Positions 21,328 to 30,227 of a stretch of 30,227 nt of DNA are shown in pieces (position 1 is the stretch's first letter; the number at the start of each line of letters is the position of its first letter). The position numbers were made by a program, and so were the translations under genes. This DNA comes from Lingula anatina (taxonomy: Eukaryota; Brachiopoda; Lingulata; Lingulida; Lingulidae): the NCBI RefSeq assembly GCF_001039355.2, contig NW_019776015.1:95738-125964 (forward strand). The letters are read 5' to 3'. The notes under the pieces were generated by a model. The model was not told the DNA's origin, ran no database searches, and saw only the letters and a list, made by a program, of their open reading frames with translations.

Positions 21328-21449
21328 ACTGAAGAAAAAAACTCAGGTAACCGCCCTTACTAGTTGGAACACGTTGATTGAGTGAACTATGAATTATCAA
21401 AGCAACTGAAAGCTACGGAAAATGGCGCTGCCTAACCTGGCTTCTTACC
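21328..21449 (-). promoter_or_regulatory. Possible 5'-UTR intron of copy B, conserved in all copies
   Basis: On the minus strand a TTTGAGGTAAGAAG donor (exon side ends at 21449) is followed by TTTTTTTCTTCAG, an acceptor with exon side starting at 21328. Equivalent donors and AG acceptors exist upstream of A, C and D, with the acceptor context altered in A and D. If used, it gives a non-coding first exon. Confidence 0.35.
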
Positions 21450-21525
21450 TCAAACGCCCTATTTAATATTATAAGATCTCGCCTCTGTTGTCCTACAAAC
21501 TTGCATAGATAACTTTTTTTCAGTG

Positions 21526-21533
21526 AACCGGTT
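21526..21533. promoter_or_regulatory. AACCGGTT palindrome upstream of copy B
   Basis: Grainyhead/CP2-type word at the same relative position as in copies A, C and D. Confidence 0.45.
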
Positions 21534-22129
21534 TTTCAATACGTGTCTCCCATACTACGGCATGTATTTTATATCTTACGTAATTGATTTGCATATGCTT
21601 AGGGTTCTTTTATAACTGTGTCTGCGTGCGTACACCCGTTTGTATAGGTGGATGGCGGTGGAGGGCTGTTATAATATATTGGAAGGAGTAGAAGGAGAAT
21701 TTGTTCAGTTTGAAAACACCAGGCTGGGACCGAGGCGAGGGGGGCGGGGTGCTCGGTTTTTGAAATCTAAAATATCTTAACATGCCTACACTGATAACAC
21801 ACCTTACAACTGCTATATACAGGAGCGGATCTAGGATTATTTGAAGGGGGAGGGGGTCAGTTTTTCAAGAATACGACCCCTTTGGTGTGGGGTTCGGTGT
21901 TTTGCAGGGCAAACAGTGCCAATTTGGTGCCGTTTAGAACTATGATTCAGCTCTTGAAAATTCTAATATCAAGAGTGGAATATTGGTGTGATTTTTTTCC
22001 AGAAACCGAAAAGGGGGGGGGGGAGGGGGTCATGCCTTTTAAAAGCTTTTAGCTTTGACAACAAGATTGGTCTAGGTATGGGCACCCAGTCCTCACGTCT
22101 AACGCAAGTTTCGAGCCTCACATATTTGC

Positions 22130-22135
22130 TTTATT
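22130..22135 (-). terminator. Polyadenylation signal of sulfotransferase copy C
   Basis: Minus-strand AATAAA about 356 nt after the stop, in the block shared with copies A and D. Confidence 0.5.
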
Positions 22136-22490
22136 TGTCCATTTTTTTTACGTATTTAACAGTGTTCCAAATTTACGCTATACTAGTGACCCAAGTCCGA
22201 CAGCTTTTCGAAAAGGTTGAAGCTCAAGCAAGCGTAATTTGAATCTTGTTACATTCAGTCAAAATGAAAAAAAAAACGAAAATGTTTCCTTATGATTTTA
22301 ATTTTACCTCTCGGCAAGCCGTGTAAGCATGCGTCAACTTTATCTAGTGCCAACGCCTTATCTCGCCATTGTGAGCTGCTATGTGCAATCCTATTAATAG
22401 TTTGATGCTTTTGCAGTTTTTACGGTGTTATTGTTCTAAATATTTCTAATTAAGGCATTTCAGTAAGTTATATATTTACATGTTATGAAA

Positions 22491-24061
22491 TTAGCACTGA
22501 AAGTTAAAATATTCAATATAATCTCGAAATTTCTCAAATATTTCATCCTCCTTCAACCCGTACAGCTCCAAGTCGTAATGGTGACGGCCATACTTATTTT
22601 GGGGATTTTCTTTTATATACTCCTTCATCTTCGCTTCAGCTTGCTCGCTGAGATTGAGCCCAAACTTATCATAAATCTGTCTCACCGTATCTAAGGGCGC
22701 TCTCACAAGATATTCGTAGTCTATATCTAAGAATCTGTGTTCTTGATGAGGGTGGTTCTTTCTGAATTCTAGGATTTCGTTCCCCGCGTGTAACAGGGGG
22801 TCGTCTAGGACGTCTCTTCCTAAAATTTGAACACGGACAACTAAAACACAATCAGAAATCATTAACAATACAACTTAACCAAACGTTATTTACGGATACG
22901 ATCATGAAACAAATAAACAAAAATTTTACAACTTGCAAAAAAAATCTCATCTGATTATTATTTCAAAGGTTAGTATATTTCAAAAAGTTAAGAAGAGGTT
23001 TAAGGACACACCCCTACCTATATCTTTGGGGTCGTAGGCACAAGTGGTGTGGTGCTGAAACAACGAGCAAACGGATGCGAGCGATTTGCATGGATTGCGG
23101 TAGGTGTGAATGAACATTGCGTCCGGATACACCGCCAGGATTGCGTCCAGGTACACCCCGTGCATGGAATCTTTCAGAATGACGTGCTGGTCACTGCTTG
23201 CTGAATCTGATAAAAGATGATGATGTTAAAATTCGTTTTCAATGCGATTTTCCTAAAAATCAAAAGAAATAATAAATAAATATATAAATATAAAGTAATA
23301 TAAATATAAATATGCATAAAATTTCTTTATAATAAAGCGACGAAGAGCACAATCAGAACAGAAAACTAACAGATCCGCGGACCAATTATGGCCGACCCAT
23401 TTAAATGTTTGTTGAGAAATCCCACGGGGAATCTATTCAGTGTCTAACCAGGAATCAAGCGGCAAGCTTTTTAGAATCTATTCAGTGTCTTATCAGGAAT
23501 CAAGCGGGAAGCTTTTTAGAATCTATTCAGTGTCTAATCAGGAATCAAGCGGGAGGCTTTTTAGTGGGTCGCCATATTTGATCCGCGGATCTGTTAGTTC
23601 GCTGTTCTGAATGCCATCAAAAACAACCAAAGGAAAGATAACATTTTGAGATGATTAAGTTCTGATCTTAAATTTTGAATGGATAGGCGAAAAAGGTGAA
23701 TCCTTTTATTATGTCTATAACGACCACATTCCTACACCTACTTCTTGCTAAAAGAATAAGCTGAAGTTGCAATCGATGGAAACGATAGGCTTCCACCATC
23801 TCTTCCTTGGTTCGAGCGCGCACCCAGTCTCTATATGGCCCAGTGTTACCGATCACCCCTTGGTAAAACTTAAATATCCCCATATTGTTGAACAAATGGA
23901 AACACTCGTGAGGACTCTTGGCCTGGACGTTGTGAATGTTTTTAAACATTCGTTTACCTCGTAATGCGACATCTGAAATATGTATATAATATAATACAGT
24001 ATGTATATAAAAATAATTTGAGAACTCTCTCTCTTTACTCTCTCTTTCTTACTCTGCGCCT

Positions 24062-24106
<45 letters not shown>

Positions 24107-25072
24107 TGAGAGAGAGAGAGCCTGAGAGATGGTTCTCAAAAACATAAAACTGGTAATCCCATGAATTTATTGCCTCGGCAAAGTCAGCAAATGACTCAAA
24201 GGTTATTACGGTCCATACGGTCCACTGAACGCCCATAAAATAAATACATCAATTATATTACCTAGAAAGAAACTGGACATCAGAACACGCGGGTCTTCCG
24301 CAGCATTCACAGCGTCTGTGTTCTCCTCCACGGGGCACATCAACTCGTAGAAGAGTGGCGAAGTGTTCCGCGGGTCCTGGTACAGCAAGTTCTGCAGGTA
24401 CGTTGTCCCCGTCCGCATTGGCCCAATGATGAAAATAGGCTCCTTGTTAGGGCACTTAAAACGGCAAAGTACATGTTGACCTCTTAAGCGGTTGAATTGC
24501 TATTAATTGCGGATTTAAGTTATTGTGCTTGTGTCTTGTCAATATTCCTTTTACTGTTTAAGTGACAGAATTTATTGCATTTCAATAAGCGACACGAGTA
24601 TAATGTGCATGGTTTACATAAAAAACAATGAGTCATGAAAAACTTTTATGCAGCATCGTGCTAAGTTTTGGGTCAATTTTGAAACTTCGTATAATGGTAC
24701 GAGTGGCAGCATCAGACTCTATACACTTACCTTGGTCAAATCCACATTCGGTAGTCGTCTTGATATAGCAAGTCTGTTATTTAATATTTCTTTCAATCTC
24801 CTTTCTATTCCCATCCTCCCGTCCACCCAGCAGGTGGCATCTTCACGGTAACATTTCAACAGTTGAGTGAACCCCTGGTACCACCAGCGCCCAGTAAGAC
24901 TGTCAGAGAACAGCAGACGTCGGTCGTTAAGAGACAGATCACGGAGCAGGCTGTCTTCTGTGAGCGGCGTAAAGCGACGCCCAAGTGCGACACGAAGTAA
25001 CCAGTCGAGAAGAACAATGGCGCAGTAGCAGCAGTTGTAGCAGAAGATAGAAATATCGCTCAGTAGTGACAT
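22491..25072 (-). CDS. Sulfotransferase copy C, intact
   Basis: Exons: 25072-24731, 24454-24262, 23972-23742, 23206-23018, 22819-22491; 1,284 nt, 427 aa, open throughout. It shares the hydrophobic N-terminal anchor, the 3'-phosphate motif TYRNPCKSLAS and the YGRHHYDLE tail with copy B. The PAPS loop reads GPMRTGTTYLQ. Exon 1 has several changes found only here (LRVALGRR, REDATCWVDGRMG). Exon 3 (FKFYQGVIGNTGPYRDWVRAR) is very close to copy D. Intron 4 begins at a CTTAC-type donor like the others; the exon 4 acceptor is TTTATCAG rather than TTTATTAG. The protein is likely a Golgi type II membrane enzyme; substrate unknown. Confidence 0.85.
23349..23614. mobile_element. MITE in copy C intron 3, with an internal triplication
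   Basis: Same family and position as the elements in copies A and D, with ends near AATCAGAACAG and CTGTTCTGAATGC. It is longer because a 45-bp unit is repeated three times inside. Confidence 0.65.
23429..23563. repeat. Three tandem 45-bp units
   Basis: Each unit begins GAATCTATTCAGTGTCT and ends CTTTTTA, at 23429, 23474 and 23519, with a few substitutions between them. Copies A and D have a single unit. Confidence 0.9.
24060..24122. repeat. TG and GA microsatellite in copy C intron 2
   Basis: TG repeats (about 24060-24086) run directly into AG repeats (to about 24120), equivalent in place to the tracts in the other copies. Confidence 0.85.
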
Positions 25073-25333
25073 AGTCAACACTCACTATGGTCACAAACCT
25101 GGGTGTCATATACTTGTTATATATTTTTGCTGTCACTGAAGAAAAAAACTCAGGTAACCGCCCTTACTAGTTGGAACACGTCGACTGAGTGAACTATGTA
25201 CTATCAAAGCAACTGAAAGGAACGGAAAATAGCGCTGTGTCACCTGGCTTCTTACCTCAAACGCCCTATTTAATATTATAAGCTCTCGCCTCTGTTGTCC
25301 TACAAACTTGTATAGACTACTGTTTTTTCAGTG

Positions 25334-25341
25334 AACCGGTT
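25334..25341. promoter_or_regulatory. AACCGGTT palindrome upstream of copy C
   Basis: Grainyhead/CP2-type word at the position conserved in all four copies. Confidence 0.45.
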
Positions 25342-26238
25342 TTTCAATACGTGTCTCCCATACTACGGCATGTATTTTATATCTTACGTAATTGATTTGC
25401 ATATGCTTAGGGATCTTTTATAAATGTGTCTGCGTGCGTGCACCCGTTTGTATAGGTGGATGGAGGGGGAGGGTTGTTAAAATATAGTGGAAGTAGTAGT
25501 ATCTTGACATTCCTACACTGATAACACACCTTACAACTGCCATATACAGGGGCGGATCCAGGATTATTTGAACAGGGGGGAAGGGGCAGTTTTTCAGTTT
25601 TTTAAGAATGAAAGGGCTCGGATGCGAATCCGACCCTTGCCCCTTTGGTGTGGGGTTTGGTGTTTTGCAGGGCAAACAGTGCCATTTGGTGCCGTTTAGA
25701 ACTATGATTCAGCTCTTGAAAATTCTAATATCAAGAGTGGAATATAGGTGTGATTTTTTTCCAGAAACCGATTTGTGTGTGTGTGGGGGGGGGGGGGGGG
25801 GGGGTTAGAACTCCCCTGACAATTTAGTATTTTAATCAATTTTTCAACCGCAATATGTCTTTTTAAAAGATTTTATCTTTCACAATAATTCTGGTAATAT
25901 TAGAATTTTTACTAAACATCTTTATATAGCTGGTATAGGTACATACTGGGTCAGGTATGCCTATTGTAGGTCGTATAGGCACCTTATTCCATGACTTGAT
26001 CTAATGACTTGATCTAATGCCAACGTATTATCTCCCCATTGTGAACTACTGGTGTGATTTTTTTTCCAGAAACCGAAAAGGGGGGGGGGGTCAGGACTCC
26101 CCTGACAATTTAGTCTTTTAATCAATTGTTCAACCGTAATATGCCTTTTAAAAGCTTTTAGCTTTGACAACAAGATTGGTCTAGGTATGGGCACCCAGTC
26201 TTCACGTCTAACGCAAGTTTCGAGCCTCACATATTCGC

Positions 26239-26244
26239 TTTATT
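26239..26244 (-). terminator. Polyadenylation signal of sulfotransferase copy D
   Basis: Minus-strand AATAAA about 352 nt after the stop, in the conserved 3' block. Confidence 0.5.
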
Positions 26245-26595
26245 TGTCCATTTTTTACGTATTTAACAGTGTTCCAAATTAACGCTATACTAGTGACCCA
26301 AGTCCGACAGCTTTTCGAGAAGGTTGAAACTCAAGCAAGCGTAATTTGAATCTTGTTACATTCAGTCAACATGATATAAGAAACAAAAATGTTTCCTCGT
26401 GATTTAAATTTTACCTCTCGGCAAGCCGCATAAGCATGCGTCAACTTTATCTAGTGCCAACGCATGATCTCGCCATTGTGAGCTACTATGTCCAATCCTA
26501 TTTATAGTTCGTTGCTTTTCGCAGTTTTTTTTTCGGTGTCCTAAATATTTTTAATTAAGGCATTTCAGTAAGTTATATATTTACATGTTATGAAG

Positions 26596-29493
26596 TTAGC
26601 ACTGAATGTTAAAATATTCAATATAATCTCGAAATTTCTCAAATATTTCATCCTCCTTACACCCGTAGGGCTCCAAGTCGTAATGGTGACGACCATACTT
26701 ATTTTGGGGATTTTCTTTTATGTACTCCTTCATCTGCGCTTTAGCTTGCTCGCTGAGATGGAGCCCAAACTTATCATAAATCTGTCGCACTGAATCCATG
26801 GGCGATCTAACTAGATGTTCGTAGTCAATATCGACGAATCTGTTTTCTTGATCAGGGTGGTTCTTTCTGAATTCTAGGATTTCGTTCCCAGCATGAAACA
26901 GGGGGTTGTCTAGGACGTCTCTTCCTAAAATATGAACACAGACAACTAAAACGCAATCAGAAATCATTGACAATACAACTTAGCCAAACTTAACCAAACT
27001 CAACCGAACATTGACAGGATCATGAAACAAACAAACAACAAAAACTAAAACGATTTTATAATTATACAGGTCAGAAAAAAAATCTCATCATATTATTATT
27101 TCAAAGGTTAGTATATTTCAGAAGATAGTATATTTCAAAAGTTAAGATGAGGCTCAAGGACACACCCCTACCTATATCTTTGAGATCGTAGGCACAAGGA
27201 GTAAAGTGCTGCACCAATGAGCAAAAGGAGGCGATCGATTTGCATGGATTGCGGTAGGTGTGAATGAACATTGCGTCCGGATACATCGCCAGGATTGCGT
27301 CCAGGTACACCCCGTGCATGGAATCTTTCAGAATGACGTGCTTGTTGCTTGCTGAGTCTAATAAAAGATGTTGATGTTGAAATTCGTTTTCAGTAAGATT
27401 TTGCTAAAAAATCATAACTATATTAAATATATAAATATAACTACGTACAAAAGTTATTTATAATAATACGACAAAGGTTGCATTCAGAACAGCGGACTAA
27501 CAGATCCTTGGATCAATTGTGGCTACCCACTTGAATGTTTGTCAAGTAATCTTCACGGGGAATCTATTCAGTGTCTAATCGGGAATTAAGTTTTTTAGTG
27601 GGTCGCCATATTTGATCCGCGGATCTGTTAGTCAGGTGTTCTGAATGCGCTCAAATACAACCAAAGGAAATGGAAACTTTTTAAGATGTTTAATTCTATT
27701 ATGTTCTGACCATAAATTTTGAAATGGAGGGCGGAAAAGGTGAATCCTTTAATCATGTCTATAACGACCACATTCCTACACCTACTTCTTGCTAAAAGAA
27801 TGAGCTGAAGTTGCGATCGATGAAAACGATAGGCCTCCACCATCTCTTCCTTGGTTCGAGCGCGCACCCAGTCTCTGTATGGACCAGTGTTACCGATCAC
27901 CCCTTGGTAAAACTTAAATATTCCCATATTGTCGAACAAATGGAAACACTCGTGAGGACTCTTGGCCTGGATGTTATGAATGTTTTTACGCAGTCGCTTA
28001 ACTCGGTACACGGCATCTGAAATATACGTATATTTTTGACAAAATAATTTGAGAACTCTCTTTCTTTCCCCTCTACTCCCTCTCTCTCTCTTTTTAACTC
28101 TCTCTCTCTCTGCGTGTCTGTGTGTGTGTGTGTGCGCGCAAGCACATGCGTGCGCGTGAGTGTGTGTGTGTGAGAGCCTGAGAGATGGTTCTCAAAAACA
28201 TAAATCTGGTAATCCCATGAATCCATTGCCTCGGCAAAGTCAGCAAATGACTCACTCCTTATTACGGTCTGTAGTGTCCACTGAACGCTCATAAAAGAAC
28301 AATCCTCAAAGGTTTGAAATACCGAAACAACTGTTGGGTTGTTGTAGTTTCTACTTACAAAAATATATACATCAATTAAATACCTAGTAAGGAACTGAAC
28401 ATGAGAACATGCAGATCTTTCCCAGCGTTCACAGCGTCTGTGTTCTCCTCCACGGGGCACATCAACTCGTAGAAGAGTGGTGAAGTGTTCCGTGGGTCCT
28501 GGTACAGCAAATTCTGAAGAAACGTTGTCCCCGTCCGCATTGGCCCAATGAAGAAAATAGGCTCCTTGATAGGGTACTTAAAAACGGCAATGTACATGTT
28601 GAACTCTTAAGCGGTTGAGTTGCTATAAATAGCTGTTTAACTGACAGAAAAAGTTTGCATTTCAATAAGCAACTAGAGCATAAAGTGCATGGTTTACATA
28701 AACAAGGCAGCAAAGCTGTCAAATGTACAGACAAAAAGCAGAAAAAAGTTAGGGAATAAGAAGACACTGTTTTTCACTTATTGTGTTTTGGGTGTTGCTT
28801 ATATGCTGAAAGAAGTGAAAAAACAGCATAACTCATACAAATGGCCCGATCATGCTGACTATCGAACTTGACCTGCATATTATGAATATTCATCAGTTCT
28901 GTAATTTTCAAGCCGAAAGAAAAAACGATTTTCCACTTATCGTGTTATCAGTAAAAGTGCATGGCGACGGCGACGACAGACGCAGGTGACAGCTATATGT
29001 ACATGTACAGACACATTTGCGTCTGTGCAAAAAAACAAATGAGTAACGAAAAACCTTTATGCAGCATCGGGCTGACTAAGTTCTGGGTCAATTTTAAAGC
29101 TTCATATAATGGAAGGAGTGGAAGCTTCCTGAACATACCTTATACACTTACCTTGGTCAAATCCACAGTCGGTAGTCGTCTTGATATAGCAAGCCTGTTC
29201 TTTATTATCCCTTTCCATCTCTTTTCTATCCACAGCCTCCCAGCCACCGAGGAGGTGTCATCTTCACGGTAACATTTCAACAGTTGTGTGAACCCCTGGT
29301 ACCACCAGCGCCCAGTAAGACTGTCCGACAACAGCAGACGCCGGTCGTTTAGAGACAGATCTCGGAGCAGGCTGGCCTCTGTGAGCGGCGTAAAGCGACG
29401 CCCAAGGACAACACGAAGTAACCAGTCGAGAAGAACAATGGCGCAGTAGCAGCAGTAGTAGCAGAAGATAGTAATATCGCTCAGTAGTGACAT
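26596..29493 (-). CDS. Sulfotransferase copy D, intact
   Basis: Exons: 29493-29152, 28576-28384, 28016-27786, 27357-27172, 26924-26596; 1,281 nt, 426 aa, open throughout. The PAPS loop is GPMRTGTTFLQ and the 3'-phosphate motif is TYRNPCKSIAS. Exon 4 is one codon shorter near its start (SASNKHVILKDS against SASHDQHVILKDS in B). Exon 2 starts with Tyr where the others have Cys, and its end is altered (KDLHVLMFSSLL), so this exon has drifted most. Exon 1 and the upstream flank are almost those of copy B, while exon 3 is almost that of copy C. Intron 1 is enlarged by an insertion (about 28704-29029). Likely a Golgi type II membrane sulfotransferase; substrate unknown. Confidence 0.85.
27480..27649. 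mobile_element. MITE in copy D intron 3
   Basis: About 170 bp. The left end GCATTCAGAACAGCGGACTA faces a right end whose complement begins GCATTCAGAACACCTGACTA, followed on both sides by ACAGATCC. This is the best-preserved member of the family in the array. Confidence 0.8.
28110..28172. repeat. TG/CG-interrupted microsatellite in copy D intron 2
   Basis: TG repeats broken by a GCGCGCAAGCACATGCGTGC patch, at the position equivalent to the tracts in the other copies. Confidence 0.8.
28704..29029. mobile_element. Insertion of about 325 bp in copy D intron 1, probable dispersed repeat
   Basis: Alignment by eye with intron 1 of copy B is continuous up to CATGGTTTACATAAACA and resumes at AAAAAAACAAATGAGTAACG. 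The intervening sequence is unique to D. It ends near a GGCGACGGCGACGACAGACG tract, reminiscent of dispersed repeats in other marine invertebrates. No inverted ends or clear coding seen. Confidence 0.5.
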
Positions 29494-30227
29494 AGTCAAC
29501 ACTCACTATGGTCACAAACCTTGGTGTTATATACCTGTTATATATTTTTGCTGTCACTTAAGAAAAAAACTCAGGTAACCGTCCTTACTAGTTGGAACAC
29601 GTTGATTGAGTGAACTATGAACTATCAAAGCAACTGAAAGCTACGGAAAATGGCGCTGCCTAACCTGGCTTCTTACCTCAAACGCCCTATTTAATATTAT
29701 AAGATCTCGCCTCTGTTGTCCTACAAACTTGCATAGATAACTTTTTTTCAGTGAACCGGTTTTTCAATACGTGTCTCCCATACTACGGCATGTATTTTAT
29801 ATCTTACGTAATTGATTTGCATATGCTTAGGGTTCTTTTATAAATGTGTCTGCGTGCGTGCACCCGTTTGTATAGGTGGATGGCGGTGGAGGGCTGTTAT
29901 AATATATTGGAAGGAGTAGAAGGAGAATTTGTTCAGTTTGAAAACACCAGGCTGGGACCGAGGCGAGGGGGGCGGGGTGCTCGGTTTTTGAAATCTAAAA
30001 TATCTTAACATGCCTACACTGATAACCCACCTTACAACTGCTACATACAGGGGCGGATCTAGGATTATTTGAAGGGGGAGGGGGTCAGTTTTTCAAGAAT
30101 ACGAACCCCTTTGGTGTGGGGTTCGGTGTTTTGCAGGGCAAACAGTGCCAATTTGGTGCCGTTTAGAACTATGATTCAGCTCTTGAAAATTCTAATATCA
30201 AGAGTGGAATATTGGTGTGATTTTTTT
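29494..30227. other. Upstream flank of copy D, to window end
   Basis: Almost identical to copy B's upstream flank (about 21266-22000). It includes the possible 5'-UTR intron signals, AACCGGTT at 29754-29761 and a CAGGGGCGGATCTAGG transposon end at about 30048. No gene seen; a further copy may follow outside the window. Confidence 0.65.
29754..29761. promoter_or_regulatory. AACCGGTT palindrome upstream of copy D
   Basis: Grainyhead/CP2-type word at the position conserved in all four copies. Confidence 0.45.

Larger units (their letters stand above)
21266..22490. other. Spacer between sulfotransferase copies B and C
   Basis: It holds copy B's upstream flank, nearly identical to that of copy D. 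A CAGGAGCGGATCTAGG transposon end lies at about 21820. Poly-G runs follow near 22010-22026. The shared 3' flank of copy C (about 22064-22490) carries a minus-strand AATAAA at 22135-22130. No gene seen. Confidence 0.65.
25073..26595. other. Spacer between sulfotransferase copies C and D
   Basis: Shared upstream flank of copy C, with AACCGGTT at 25334-25341. A segment present upstream of A, B and D is missing here near 25500. A CAGGGGCGGATCCAGG transposon end lies at about 25547. A G-run of about 20 lies at 25783-25804. A second partial copy of the element interior follows near 26050-26110. The 3' flank of copy D has a minus-strand AATAAA at 26244-26239. No gene seen. Confidence 0.6.

Noticed and set aside
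21461-21474. TATAATATTAAATA as a TATA box for copy B
   Set aside because: A start 25-35 bp downstream would fall after the candidate 5' donor, and the sequence is ordinary for this AT-rich DNA.
1-30227. CRISPR array, tRNA, rRNA or bacterial operon
   Set aside because: No spaced direct repeats, cloverleaf with tRNA boxes, or rRNA blocks were seen; spliced genes show nuclear animal DNA.

Overview
The window is AT-rich animal nuclear DNA. It has split genes with GT-AG introns, polyadenylation signals, long microsatellites and many small non-autonomous DNA transposons. Protein content and low GC fit a marine invertebrate, and frequent ACATGTA-type words recall bivalve genomes. That placement is inference; the sequence does not prove the taxon. 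One ambiguous base (n) lies at 13208.

Left part (about 1-9,870, minus strand): one large gene of about 20 coding exons that I identify as a ZCWPW1-like dual histone-mark reader. It has a CW zinc finger followed by a PWWP domain, flanked by long charged, lysine-rich segments. The exons join in one frame to about 1,092 residues.

Centre (9,835-14,000): a head-to-head promoter region of about 660 bp, then a plus-strand gene with the N-terminal half of the 7SK snRNA methylphosphate capping enzyme (MePCE/BIN3 family). It has both DPLNLN motifs and the SAM-binding motif I. The rest of the methyltransferase domain is absent from the window. ZCWPW1 and MEPCE are also divergent neighbours in human (7q22.1), so this looks like old conserved microsynteny. 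Between MePCE and the next genes lie a possible short terminal exon pair, a polyadenylation signal and a long imperfect hairpin (14,065-14,295).

Right part (14,349-30,227, minus strand): four tandem copies (A-D) of a five-exon gene for a type II membrane PAPS-dependent sulfotransferase of about 425 residues, repeating every 3.7-4.4 kb. All keep the same splice sites and phases. Copies B, C and D are open throughout. Copy A has an in-frame TAG just after the PAPS-binding loop. The copies share upstream sequence, including an AACCGGTT palindrome and a possible 5' non-coding intron, and differ by microsatellite length, small transposon insertions and what look like gene-conversion patches. The window ends inside the shared upstream flank of copy D.
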